In this document: piece after piece, positions 1 through 12,906 of the stretch
Position numbering within the stretch: position 1 is the stretch's first letter
Layout of the letters: the number at the start of each line of letters is the position of its first letter
Assembly (NCBI GenBank): GCA_013400155.1
Contig: VXBM01000002.1
Coordinates: 1,309,516-1,373,515, forward strand
Direction of reading: 5' to 3'
Origin: Helopsaltes ochotensis
Lineage: Eukaryota > Chordata > Aves > Passeriformes > Locustellidae
DNA length: 64,000 nt
Notes under the pieces: model-generated
Databases searched by the model: none
What the model saw: only the letters and a program-made list of their open reading frames with translations
What the model was told of the DNA's origin: nothing
Translations under genes and position numbers: made by a program

Positions 1-3000
1 AACATCTCTCTCTGACAAGAACAGCCCCTAAGCTTTTACATCTTTTTTTCTGCTTAAAATTACTTTCCTAATTAGAAGGAATTGTTTCCTTCCCAAGCCT
101 TTGTGCCTGAAGAACGCTGTATTTAGGGGAAAGATCTCTCAGACTCTTTAGCTCCCTGCCCTCAAATACCATGATAGTGATTGCCCTCTACATCCTCCAA
201 AAATTCCAACTTCCTTTATAAATAAGCAGAAGAATTCAGTAACATTCTTCATAATCAACCCAATTTCACTTGAAGCAAAAATCAGAAATAACAGGAATAA
301 TCATGAATCACAGACTTCATGCATAGTGTAAACACTTTCAAGCACAACTTTCCAATTTAAAATTAATGTTCTTTCCCAGATATATTTACTTTTTATACTT
401 CCATATTAACCTGACTGAGTTTTTACACATTTTACTAAACAGAATTAGAATTAGAATGTGTGAATGCAGTATAGGTAGAATTAGTTAAGTACTGGACATC
501 AAGAAGGGAATGTAAAACAGATTTCTGTACCAGAGGGTTTGGGGTTTGTTTGTTTGGTATTTTTTTAACTCAGCAGCTGCCCATCCTTATGGTGATAAAG
601 GCCCCATTTCAAGGAGGTGCTTCTGCACGAATAGTAGTTTCAAGAATCAGTAGTTTCAAGTACCTGAGTAGTTCTGTCCACCTAGGTTGGACACATGCTC
701 AGATGTCATCCTGACTAGGTTTGTCGTAATAAATTTACCTGCCAGCAAATTTGAGTGTGCTGACATGGACTATGCTCATGGAAGTTCTTGACAACTGCAA
801 CAAGATTTGGAAGGTCATAAGCAATCAATTAAAGCAGATGAATTTGAGTACAGCTGAAGACCAAACAATTCATACTGAATAAGATGACTCCAAGTAGCAC
901 AGTTTGGAAGAGCATTGAATGAAATACGTTGGTGCCTGTTGGAGTATTCAGGTGAAGATGTGAGGGTGGCCAGGGCTCCTGTGTCTAAGTGGTTGTTTAA
1001 GCACCTATCCAGTAGGCATGCACCTGACCTGATACTCTTCCTTCAGAAGTGAATGGAAATAGCTGCTCTAACACCCAATGGTCTCCTTCTATGCCTGTGA
1101 ATACCAGTGTTTAAATGTGAGAGGAGTGTTGAAGCTGAAGTAATGATCTGTCTTGCACTTAGCAGGAACCCAGCTTAGAAAGGTCACCACTGACTCATGG
1201 CAAGGTCTTAAACTCATCTCTGTTGGATATTGAAATCTGGGAATGGACCATTTTTCCTCATTCGAATTCACATCTCAGTAAGAATATTGCAATCACAGAA
1301 AAAGTCCAGACTGATCGATTATGAGAATGATCAAAAACAATCTGAAGAGACTTTTTTAATGCCAGATTTGTGGATACTTGTCCTACTGATCTGAGACAGA
1401 AAGTAGCTAAGATCATGAGGTTATGTTAATCAGTGAGTATCACTACCAATGTTTCCATTGCTGTCCTAATAAGAAGACAACATATAATAAAAAAGATCAG
1501 ATATTAAAATATGGTTTTACAAATATCGCTTTCCCTCATCTAGATAGCTAAATACAACAGGATATTAATCTGATGGGATTAGAACTATGAGTAAATAGTT
1601 AAATGAATTACAATGTCGTCTTATGTTCGCTAGGTCAAGTAACTTTATTTTCCAGAAAAAGACTTTATTAGTTGGGAGTGGAAAGTGCTGCATACTTTGG
1701 GTATACATAATCTTTTTAATTAAAAAAATGTTCTAGAAAATATTTTTTTAAATTCTGAAGATATTCTCCATAATTAATCCTAAAATTGCCTCTGAAAATC
1801 CTTGAACACATGGATTTACACCCTAGAATTTAAGGTTCCGTATCTATGGCAGATGCTACTTATGCCCTTCTTTTGACATCAGAGGGTGAACATGGAAGAG
1901 GTTGCTTTTGTTTGCATTGTTACTGCTCACAGCTCCATGAGGGAGTTATATTCTAAGTAAAGTTTGAGATGTGTCATTAATGATGAATACGCACATCTAT
2001 GCTCCAACAAGACCTTTTAAAGGAAGGGTCATGCTGTATCAGGTATGCAGCTGGAATGTAAGAGAAAGTAGAGGAAGGACCTGTCTTTCTCACAGTCTGA
2101 GTCTGCTCGGGGCCAAAAGCTGGCAGACTGCAAAAAGAAACTTGTGCATCTGGACAAGCCATATCAGAACAGAGAAGTGCTGAACTGACTTGAAAATGAG
2201 CAAAGTCTGTGAAACAGATCTGATCTTTTGAAGAGCCAGGGCAGAGCAGCAGAAATGACAGAGCAGAGGGGCCATGCTGCAAACTGACTGCATCATCAGC
2301 ACTCATGGCAATGGGAAAACTCTTTGGATTGACAACAAATAAGCCGATCAGGCAAAATACACTCAGCTGCTTCACAGGTCCACATGCAAACTTGGAGGAA
2401 GCTGAACTGCACAGCAGAGCCAGCTGGCTGTTCCCAAGGGTGGGCCCACTGCCAGGCAGCTGTGACAGGGGGAGCCAGACCCAGTAGCCACCCCTTGATG
2501 ACCTGGGCTACCCTGGGATTGACTGATATTCTTTATTAGGAAGGGAGAAATTGACTACACTTTGCAAAAATAGCTATAGATTTTGTTAGATATTATTTAA
2601 AGATACCTATACAGCCCATGTCTACAGTCTGCTGTTTGCATTACAAAATAATGAAGAGCAGAAAAACTTCTCAGTAAGAGTACAAGAAAAGGTTTAATTT
2701 ATTTTTTTCCCCAGAGGGAAGTTAGAAATGAAACTCTAAGCAAGAGCTTTGAGACATGGTTATCTTGCCAAAAAGAACTGTAGATGTTGAAACTGAACCT
2801 CTTTGCTAGCAATTTAGAAATTTAGGTTTTGAGCCTCTTCTATGATTTTTTTTTTTAGATTTTTCTAATGTGATTCATTGTTTATTTTCTGAACATTTAA
2901 TGCCTCTGTTCATTTTCTAGTTTCATATATGGAAAAGTGCCTGGATGTGGCTGGATAAGGACACATTTCAAAGACAGTGTAACACTGATCACAGAAGGAG

Positions 3001-6000
3001 GCTGTCAAAGCCACTGCACAAGCACAGGTCAGCACATTTGTAAAATGAGGTATTTGTCTTTCTTCAAGAATTAGGGGTATACCTTCAGTGAAGTACTAGA
3101 AGTGCAAACACTGCCAGCTGTCCTTGCTAATGCAACAAAACTAAACAAATATTTTCACTGTACCTCAGAAAAGAAACATCGCTGACATCCCCTACCACTC
3201 ATGTGTTTTGCTTTAGGGTATTAAACAACAGGAAAACACAATATATATAGTAGGATGCCACTCCTCCTCACCTTCATGGATTTCAGAGAGGAAATGATGA
3301 GTGTTTCCATATATTGTTTTTTCACTCCAGAAAAAAGAATGAAAATAATTTTCTGTACCAGTTTCTGCACCTGGGGCCTAAATGAAGGGAAGTAGGTAAA
3401 CAGTTCCAAGTAATTAATGTAATGACTCAGAGGGGCCACAGAAGGAAAGGGGAGTTTCTCCAGTTTAAATGTTTGCATTCATGCTTTGCCTAAAGCAAAA
3501 CAAACTATCTGTCTTCTGGTTTGCATTTTCCCAATGAAAACTTCCATTTGTCTTTTTGTCATTCCAGCATGTGCATCATTTACAGCTTTTACTGCTTGAA
3601 AGATGCAAGTACTGTACAGTGCAAGATTTTTTTTTTCCTGAGCTTTTAAGATTTTCTAGGATTGTAGAATGTGCTGTAAAAAGTGAACCAGAAAAGGCAG
3701 ACTCAATGTAGAATGTATTTTTGTAAGTGGCTGCAGCTTAGAGATGCTGTGATGTTTGCCGTGTAGTTGAGTCTCCAACCCCAAATGAAGTGCATTGGTC
3801 TTTTCACACTTCAGGAAAAGAGAATCCACTACAGAAATGACTGAAGTTGATAAGTTACATCCTGACTGGCCATTATAAAGAAAATATGATGGGTCTTGAA
3901 TTCCATCTGTTTCTGATATTCTGGTCCTTTAATGTGAGCTGCAGAGGTGTGAAAATCTACAAAATACATTCTCGAACTCTCTACTAGAGTTAGAATTTAT
4001 GTCAACCTGTTCTTACAAAATGGGAGGAAAAGTATTATCTGTTTTATCTAATAGCTCGGTGAAGAGAATATTAGTGATCAGAGGAAGTCTGTGGTCTTGT
4101 CTTGACTGTGGGTATAAACTTTGCATTTCTAACTTTCCATTTTAAGAAACTCAGTATAAGAGATGTTTAGGGGAAACAATTCTAGTTTCTCCTAGGGAAG
4201 TGAAAACACTGCCCGCAAGAAATACTGTAAATGGAAAGAGTACTAAGTATGACTATTTGTTTTAATAGTTTGTATACTTAAGGTTGGAAAAGGCCTAGGT
4301 TTTGTTTGGTCAAATCTCTACTTAATCCTGAGGAGGAAAGCCCTATGAGACAAAATCCTTGTCTCTGGCCGATCACTGCGTTCCCCTATTACATGACTTG
4401 CAACAGAAATATTTTCCACCATCAAATCTCAGGCAGCAACATTTCTGCTGTTGAAAAGACTTGCCTGATGAGTGGGGATAGTTAATTTTTGTCAGCTCTC
4501 GCAAAGAATTTCATTTGACTATGGCAAGCCTGCAGTCACAGTACTAGGTACCATCAAATCCTCTTTGTATGATCCAGGGACATGCTCTAACCTGCAAGTT
4601 GTTAGTGATGAATTTGATGTAGAAGCTGGAGACTGGAACAGAACAAGTTCATCTCATTGGAAACCAGCAAACAGCTAGTAAGCTTGGTCTATGCTTCCAA
4701 GGTTTACCAATGTAGTGGTCTTGGCAAAGTCTCCCTAGAATAGATGTTGCCTGAATTCAGCCAAAAAATGCTCAGAGGGCTTCCCCAGGCGAAACAAGCT
4801 GCACTGACTTCTGTGCACTAAACTGGGCCTACAGTAGGGCTGCTGTAAAAGTGAAGAGTCACTTTGTGACACTGAATCTCAAGTGAGTGATCAGTGGTGA
4901 AGTCTTAGAAAACAGACTGAGTTCACATCTAAGAGTACCATCTCGGGGTAAGTACATAAATCCAGTATAAGCAGCAGGGTAGCTATTGCTGGGAAAAGTT
5001 TGAATTGGGAAAACTCTGCTTCTGTAGTATCTGTTTCATCTCCTGCCCGTCTAATGACCTCCCAGGACAAAGGGCAGTTCTGCTGTTGCAGTGCAGTTCC
5101 AGCAGAGGGGTTTTGGCAGCCCGGTCAGTCTGGGATCACACCTCCCACATCCCCGACCCAGAGCAGGGCTGCCACAAGTCCCCAGCCTCATCTTGGTCTC
5201 ACAAAGGCCTCCACCTAGGGAATATTAGCCCTCCTTACACTGCTTTAAAATAGGCAGTTCTGATTAACAAAATAGAATTTTTATCTTTCTGAGATTTATA
5301 GACTCCACTCTCACTGGAAAGAAGCAACATTTCTTAAGTACACAGAATTAACTCAATTGTTCCTTGGCTGTACTGAGCGGAACATTAAAATTCGTATTTA
5401 AAAAAAATATTGTATTGTCGAGGGAAAAGTAAAGCAGGATACATTTTGATTTAGTCTATTGCACCTAGATTTTTGCACTTGCTAATTCAATTAAAAAAGT
5501 ATAAGAAAACAGATATCTTGGGAGTATGGTGAGGCAATCAATAAAACTAAAGACAAATGAAAGTAAAATAAAAGCTAAATCCTTCCCAACAGAATATCAG
5601 ATAGCACAATGTGGAAGCATCAATTTCATGTAACTAAGGAATTTTTTTTTAATATTTAAATGGCTTATTTGGAACAATGAGCTCTTATTCAACTCTTGAT
5701 GGCTTTGCAACTAAAAATACACTCTATTTAGTATTTCTTTCAACTTGTTTTAGTGCACATCAATAGTTTTCTCAGAAGATACTATCACTGTTTGGCAGAA
5801 ACACACTTGCAAAAATAAACTAAATCCAGAAAAAGTTTCCAGGGACGCTTTTGGATGCAATCGTGGCTAGTGACTCTTGCCCACATCAAAAATAAAACAC
5901 ACTAGCTCTACAATGTTCTTAGCTAAATATAAACATCCTAACATTGATAAGCTTTACAGAAAAAGAAACTGATTGCCACATATTATTATCATCTCTAGTA

Positions 6001-6830
6001 TTTTAAGAGCACCCTCTACAGTCACAAAACACTAACCAGGAAGAGTTCTTTTTCCTAAAGAAAATAGTATTAACTGAAAACTGGAGTAGCAGTTTAGTTC
6101 ATTAGCATAGTGCCAGATCTATATGAACATATCTCTCCTGGTAAAAATGAGCAGACTTCACATAAATGCCAAAGATAGAATCTATTGCATCACCAAACCC
6201 TTCATCTCTGAGAATTTAAAATACCTTATATATTCCGTGCTGACTCATAATTAGGGTGTAAGCTTCCTCTCTTAAAGCAATGGATGGCTGTGGGATCTGA
6301 AGTGGAAACACATAAAATTCACTGTTATTTTCAAAGGAGAACAAGAAACAAACCATGGTAAAGGCCAGGATGAAAACTGAGTTCCCCTGAGTACATTTAA
6401 CTTGTTTGTTCAACTCTTATAAAAGTGTTGTGATAATTGAGCATTTAGTTCATAAATGGAACTTAAAAATTTCAAAAAAATTTAATTGTCCATGAAATGC
6501 TTCTTATACACATGTACATTCTAGAATTGGAAACTCCAATCCTCTAAAACCTTTGTCTTTCTGTGTTTTTCCTAGATTTGCAAAGATACAGTTATTTTCT
6601 TAAGTCTTCAGTGCATCAGTAGCTAATTTACTGCAGGTGAATCAGGAGCGATGCTTTCCTTCAAAGGAGAAGGTTTAATATCTCTAAGTTGATTCTTAAA
6701 GCAATTGGACATTACTAAAATGTTAACATCTCTTCAAAGATATTGCTCCACGAAACTGTTTCAATGGTACTACCTCACCCAGTTAAGAAAAGTAGCTGGA
6801 AATAAAACCAACTGTAAAAATATTAAAGGC
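1..6830. other. Upstream flank, AT-rich, no gene recognised
   Basis: Only short, overlapping open frames without recognisable domains occur here. I looked for bHLH exons of TCF12, the upstream neighbour in mammals by recall, and saw none. A possible degenerate CR1 3' end is listed separately near 4.28 kb. Otherwise I see scattered A/T runs and nothing that can be named. Confidence 0.6.
4275..4335 (-). repeat. Possible degenerate CR1 3'-end fragment
   Basis: The string AGGTTGGAAAAGGCCT matches the start of reverse-oriented avian CR1 3' ends, and the sequence after it (TTTGGTCAAATCTCT) loosely fits the next segment. Similarity fades quickly, so this is either a very old remnant or chance. Confidence 0.35.
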
Positions 6831-7030
6831 AATCCTTTTTCCCGGGTCTTTATTTTCAAACTACTCGGGAATGCGCCCAAGGACCGACCTGTTACCATCG
6901 CCGAGGCCACCAGGTGGTGCCATTGCCCCACAGCACGAGAGGCCCGTGGCCGTTCTCCAAACTCAGCGGGGACAGGGCTTGGATCGGGTACCGCTTCAGG
7001 CTTCCACAAACATTTCCTCATCTTTGTCCA
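6830..7030. promoter_or_regulatory. GC-rich, CpG-containing islet with CTCF-like site
   Basis: This roughly 200-bp stretch is clearly richer in G+C and CpG than its AT-rich surroundings. It contains a 14-base match to the CTCF core at 6907-6920. Several short open frames overlap here in different frames, as expected from composition. It could be a boundary element, an old retroelement LTR or a small conserved element; the sequence alone does not decide. Confidence 0.4.
6907..6920 (+). promoter_or_regulatory. Candidate CTCF binding site
   Basis: CCACCAGGTGGTGC fits the CTCF core consensus CCASYAGRKGGCRS at 13 of 14 positions; the mismatch is T for C at position 12. It lies about 5 kb upstream of the CGNL1 CpG island. 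Occupancy is not shown by sequence. Confidence 0.45.
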
Positions 7031-8336
7031 AAAGTAGGAGAAAACCTATCCCAAACAGGAACTGCAAGACATCCATGCATGCCTATGAAAAAAAAGAGTT
7101 AGTTTTTATTGGGATATTGGGATAGCAACCCTTAGATTTAGACCCAGGTAATTTAAGATTTCACCTCTCTATTGAAATAAGTAAGAGCTTCATGCATAAA
7201 GAGCATAGAAGCCACTTAATTTACTACATTACTATTTCTGTGATAAATGAATCAATGTTTACATCTGCAGTGACTGAAACAATACACCCTTTAAGCTTTC
7301 TTCAAATAAATACATTGACAATGCCAACGAATTACTAACTATAAATTTGTGGAAATAGAGGCTCAGACTATGCTTCTCCTAAAAGGTCAGTTTGCTCCTG
7401 CAGCCTGGGCACAGCTAAATCCCAGCAGCCTGGGTTTGGCCAAGGAGAGCTGCACAGACCACAGCCGAGCAGGTAACAACTACAATGGCTTCTGGAAGTT
7501 TAATCTAGGTGCATTTGGTAGTACTTAGGCTTTTTGCAGGCTCCTTTTGGAAAAAAAAAAAAAACAACTATTTTCATTGCTAGGATTACTGAAATAAGAC
7601 TAGTGGGAGCAAGACTGTGTTGCTAAGGTGAAGGAAGAAACATGGATTTAGCCAAAAGTTGTCAGAAAGCCTCATTGTGGCTAAATGCTGAACAGTATCC
7701 AAAATCTTCAACTTAAATTCATATTTAAGTATTAATTATTTACTTAATTACTTGACTATGTATTTTTTCTTAAATGAATATTGAAACTATCATCTTATTT
7801 ATGATCAAACTTTCTGTTGTGTGTATTTTTCCCTCAACAGTTTTTAAAGTCAATGGTATCTTCTCTTCATCTCACTCTTGATTTCTATGTACATAATTAA
7901 GGTTAATAATTGTACAGTCTTATATTCAACATGATGAGAATTTGTAAACTTGAGCTAACAAAGACGAAATTAAATTCTACAGAAGACAAGTTACAATTTA
8001 AATTCTTTCCTAAGTTTTTCCTTACCATGCCTTGGCTAATATAAAGTATTTTCCAGTGTTGAAGTGATCTGAAAAGATCAATCTCATTTTACAATTTAAT
8101 CTGTCATTTTATACATTTTATTTAATAAGTCTTATTCTCCTGCAATGTAAATATGTTCTTCAGTATACAGCTAGGCCTAATGGCTAGGATTATCCAGGCT
8201 GTTTTAGAGCACATGGAGTGCTAGGGTTAGAGATAGAGAGAACTCTGTGCTCTGGGTTCTGTCAGCAGTACCCTGTGTTTGACAGCTGTGCGTGGGAGAA
8301 GAGAGAAATATAAAGGATGGGCTAACCCCAAACAGC

Positions 8337-8422
8337 AAAGGGGGAGAGGGGAGAAAAAATGGAGGAGAGACAGAGAAAAGGAAGAAAGAGGAGAAAGTAC
8401 ACTGTGAAAAGGGGGGGGGGGG
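8337..8422 (+). repeat. Polypurine tract followed by a 12-base poly-G run
   Basis: Positions 8337-8398 are purines apart from single pyrimidines at 8360 and 8371. An uninterrupted run of 12 G follows at 8411-8422. The open frames on both strands here (GEER-rich and proline/serine/leucine-rich) are composition artefacts. Such tracts can form triplex or G-rich structures and are prone to length error in assemblies. Confidence 0.8.
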
Positions 8423-9158
8423 AAATACAAGAAAGGTAGAAAATGGAAGGCCTCCTTTTTTGGTTAGTTGTAGTTGAGGAAAAATCAGAGATCATACATT
8501 AAAAGGCATCTGCTAAGAGTGTAGAATTACATATCTTCAAATGCCTCATCTCCTTCTCTGAAAATAAAGACCTGAATTTTTAAGATTTTGTTTCTTGAAA
8601 TAAGAAATAGATTAAAATGTCCATTTAGTAGCTTACTGAATACAGTAGTAAAAAGGATAACTGTTGTTTCTTAAGCAACAGACATCTTATCTTTGATAAT
8701 AAAGAAAATTTCCAACATATATTGTAAAACATAAGTCAGAAGCAGTGCTTCAATGGAATTATATACCAGACTTTTTTCCCCCTACTTTCTACTGTGATTA
8801 TTGGATTAGGCCCTTTCCTGAGAGGAAATCGGGGACTATAATGAAGTGCCAAAGCTCAGTTATGTGTGAAGGGGAAGAGCAGAGAGATAGAGGTGCATCT
8901 TGCTAGGAGCCAGGCACAGCACTGCCACAGCAGGCTTTCAGCACAGAGGGACTCACTGCACAAGCAGGGCTGGCTGCAGGAGTGCAGCTCAGCTCCCGAG
9001 GTGTGCTGGAGTAGCCAGCAGCTGGAATTAATCTACAGCACAGGCTGCTGGGGCATTACTGTTTGTTTTTGCTTTAGCTGCAAACTCCATTTTGTATTGT
9101 GTTTCACAAGTGCTTGATAATACACTGCCTGAACAGAGAGACATCAATCACAGTGTGG

Positions 9159-9175
9159 AACCGGTTTTGTAAACA
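9159..9175. promoter_or_regulatory. Grainyhead-like palindrome next to a forkhead motif
   Basis: AACCGGTT at 9159-9166 is the perfect palindromic GRHL consensus. TGTAAACA at 9168-9175, one base later, is a consensus forkhead site. GRHL factors are known regulators of epithelial junction genes, which fits CGNL1 as target about 3 kb downstream. Function is inferred from motif and location only. Confidence 0.4.
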
Positions 9176-12100
9176 AGGACCAAAACCTTCACTCAAAGGC
9201 AAGGAAAAGAAAAATTAACTGGATGAGGAGTGGGAAAGGAAATGGCAGCCTGCACAGAGATGATATTCTGTATATGGCCTAAGCCTGTACTCAGTGCAAT
9301 TTTAGCTTATTGCTGGCTTTGTATATATTCCTTCAAAAATTTCTTACCTCACTGGATAACCTTGCAGTAACTTTTGCAGTATTCCAGCTGGACTATGGCT
9401 CTTACTGAACAATTCATGTTTGCAGCATTACTATAACCAAGCACTTGTAAAAGTCATGTTCAGGATATGCCAAAGATCTGTAAGAAACTGTTTGACAAAA
9501 TTTTTGACTTGAAGTACAGTTTTAATGAAATACTAAAGGCTCAAAGGTTCAAAATAAACTCTCCTCAAAGGCTCAAGAAGCGTAGGATAGAGGTTGTGAA
9601 AATCCAGTCCAAGCTCTTTGGTTTGCGATGCTCACAGCCAATACAAGTAATTTAGCAATTGTGCTTGTCCCACCTTTTTCTTTTTTTTTTTTTTTTCATT
9701 GCCCCTATCTTTGATACAGAAAAATAAAGTTAAAAAAAGGAATAAAAGAAAAAAAAAATCCCTTTGCATATTTTTCTGAAACTCAGTACAGAACAAAAGG
9801 TTCTCTGAGCAGCTCAATGCATGACAGATAGCAACTGAATTGTCTCCTAAGCTGTTACCTGAGAGTATATAATGAAAAAAATTAATTAAAGACTATAAAG
9901 TAATGACTAGTAGTCATCATAGCCTGGTTGTTTTAGTAAGAAATTATTCTTTTTTTCTTTTTCTGGTTTGCAACTAAATTCAATGGAAATGTCTTATTGT
10001 ACAACATCAGTGATTACCACTGTCTGCATTAACGTCTAACAACAACATGAAAATTACAGGTATGTACACCTCTTTAATTAAGCATTTTGTTTCCTATTAA
10101 GTGCAATTCCTTCACATCTTACCAAACTACAGTATGAGGCTGAACAAACTGTCAGCATGTTTCTTAACACTCTAATTGTAATAAAATGCAGGCATTATAA
10201 ATGTCTGTATAATATCTGTGAGTTCAACTGTTGACACACAACACATATAACTGAGGAAAAAAAAGAGTTTAATTACTTTTCTATTCATTGTTTCCCAGTT
10301 TTTTTCAGCTGGGGTGAGGGTATAAGCTTCATGTGCTTTCTCAAAAGCTACAGGGAAAAGAGCTAAGCAAACTCTATACATCTTTTACTTAAACAGTTCC
10401 AAGATTATGGGGTTATGTGGAAAAAATGCATATGAAAAGCAAACGTTAAGTGGCAAAGTATGTAAAAGATCAAGATGGCAGCACAAGTTTGGGCTGTTCT
10501 GTCTCATGAACATATTTTTTTGTTAATACTAAGGGCAGAAAACTCCATAGATCTATGACTTTCTTCTCAACAACCATTTTGAGGGAGAATCAACTCAGTG
10601 TGTTATGTAGACATGCAACAGAACTTTACAGACCTTGTCACACTGTTCCATCCTCTCAGCAACCTCTGTCAGTTGTCTGCAAGCACCTCACTAGCTGCCT
10701 CCTTAGAACTGTTTATCATTTGTGCAATTCCTACACTTTACAGCTCTACTGATTAACCATCAATATAGTATCACAAGCAGTTCCTGTCAGACACTACTGT
10801 CTCATTGTTTTGCTTTGGACTGTTTCTTCCAGGACTCAATAGATCCTTATGGAATAGTGACTTGTAAGGCTACTGAAATGCACATTAAAAAAAAAAAATC
10901 TTAGAATGCATTTAATTTTCTGGTGTAGATTTGTGAGAACTTTATCTTTTTTTCCCAATGCAGAACCCAAAGCTGGATACAGTGTCCCTGCAGTGTTAAT
11001 ACTGATGTTGTACTTGGAACACTGCCTTTTCCAGTTGAACCACTTCTGTTCATACATTCTAATTAAGACAGGGCCATTTGGCCATTCCCTACAGAAAATC
11101 CATACAATTATATAAAATTCCATATATATGTATACACAGTAGTCTTTGCTAATTGGGCTTGTTTTCACAGACATGTAACAGGTATCAGAGCAGCTCTGAC
11201 AGAAATTTGAGTTGTGACCTCCAGCACTGCTGGATTTGAGAAGAGGATGTGTTCCTACCCATGCTGCTCCTGTAGAACAACTTTGACATGGCTTTCATGA
11301 CTCATATACTAAATTTTTCCTTGTCATGTTCACTGGCCAGCATTTTTCTGTTGTAGACAAGGATATATCACATTTTGTTGTGTTTTTTCCTCCCCGTAGA
11401 TTCACTATAACCTTTCTTCTGACAATGCTCCTTGGTTTATGTTGTTCAAACCTTCAGAACAACTCTATAAGCATGGAAAAAATGGTCTGAGGCCCATTTC
11501 TTGTGACACGGTTGCAGACGCTGTTTTTTGGGTTTTTTTGGACGACACCTGTGAGCCCCCAGTCTGTACCACCTACTTTTCCTTCACCGATGGATCAGGG
11601 AAAGGGACATGCTGCAGTATAGCAACACTTCAGTTCGCACCGTATGCGTAGAATAGTCTGGAATCACCTTGCTGTGATATTTCCAGTCTAGCTAAAGACG
11701 GTGTGGCAATATCCCAAAGTGCCCGAGGCACCAAGGTGTGCCCAGAGGTGCTTGTGACGCTGCTCCGGGAGCAGCACGGGCACGCTGCCCCGTTCGAGCG
11801 CTGCCGCCCCGCTCTCTGCGCTTCCCTCACCTCCTCCTCACGCCCTGCCCCGTCCCTGCGCTGCCTCAGCCCTTCCCGCCGGGCGGGCGGCTGGCCAGCC
11901 GCCTCCACACGGCGAGGGAAAACAAACCCGACTGTCAGGCGGCCTCGAGCCCACGGAACCCGGGCCCGGGGCTGGTTTCTTCTTCAGAGGGCTGTTGTGG
12001 CCCCCCCGTTCCGTCCCGGCGGGGCTCGCCGCAGCCCTCGCTGAGGAGGGGCAGGGCGCGCTCCGCTCTGTTCGCGGCTGTGGTTGTCTCTCGGGGGGCT

Positions 12101-12259
12101 CCGGGCGCGCCTCGCGCTCCCTCAGGGAGACCAAAGGCCGCAGGCGGGCGGGAAAGCGGCGGGAAGCGCCGGGCTCACCTGCGGGAGCGCCCCCCGCCTG
12201 GCTCCTCCCCGGCCCGGCCCGGCCCGGCCGCGGAGCCCCCTCCCCCGCTGGAGGGGGCG

Positions 12260-12906
12260 GGCAGTGCGTGTTGGGCTCCGGCGGCGAGCGCGGCGCGGAG
12301 TTGGCGGGGATCCCCCTGCGAGAGAGAGGCGGCTCGGGACGGGTGAGGAGAACGGCGTTGGGCGGTCTGGGAGCTGAGGGGGGCACCGCGTCGCCCGCTC
12401 TTCCCTGCCGCGATGGCCGGGCGGGCACACGACTGTGGCGCGGAGCGCGGCGGGCACGGGAGCCGTCGCCGTGCGGTGCCGCAGGCGCTGCCGCCCGGGG
12501 CTGTGNNNNNNNNNNNNNNNNNNNNNNNNNNNNNNNNNNNNNNNNNNNNNNNNNNNNNNNNNNNNNNNNNNNNNNNNNNNNNNNNNNNNNNNNNNNNNNN
12601 NNNNNNNNNNNNNNNNNNNNNNNNNNNNNNNNNNNNNNNNNNNNNNNNNNNNNNNNNNNNNNNNNNNNNNNNNNNNNNNNNNNNNNNNNNNNNNNNNNNN
12701 NNNNNNNNNNNNNNNNNNNNNGCGGGGCCGCCCCGGGGCGGGCGAGCTCAGCGGCCGAGCGGAGAGGGAGCTGCCGGGGAAACAGACTCCCGGAGTCCTT
12801 CTCCGTTTCCTCTGAGGCTGTCAGGAGACCCGAGCGGGGCCGGCAGCGGCTGCCCCGGAGCCGTGGTGCCGCAGCTGGAGGTGCTGCTGCCGGCCGTGGG
12901 TTCCAG
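12260..12906 (+). other. CGNL1: Presumed noncoding exon 1 of CGNL1 (boundaries uncertain)
   Basis: The first coding exon starts with only 19 nt of 5' UTR behind a splice acceptor, so at least one upstream noncoding exon is required. Two donor-like sites in the island are candidates for its end: CAG|GTGGGC with GT at 12907-12908, and CGG|GTGAGG with GT at 12343-12344. The start coordinate is only a guess placed after the GC box, and the gap prevents a firm call. RNA evidence would settle it. Confidence 0.35.
12506..12721. other. Assembly gap of 216 N
   Basis: A run of 216 unresolved bases lies inside the CpG island, flanked by GC-rich sequence on both sides. Missing GC-rich first exons are a familiar problem in bird assemblies. 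The true length may differ from 216, and the transcription start or part of exon 1 may be hidden here. Confidence 0.99.

Larger units (their letters stand above)
7031..11740. other. Proximal upstream flank, no gene recognised
   Basis: AT-rich noncoding sequence. It holds a polypurine tract and poly-G run (8.34-8.42 kb), a Grainyhead-like/forkhead motif pair (9.16 kb), and T- and A-rich low-complexity runs at 9676-9760. A poly-A run at about 10886-10898 has no recognisable retrocopy upstream of it. No tRNA, rRNA or coding exon was seen. Confidence 0.55.

Noticed and set aside
10886..10898. Poly-A run that might mark a retrotransposed transcript
   Set aside because: No recognisable gene-derived sequence upstream and no target-site duplication that I could find.
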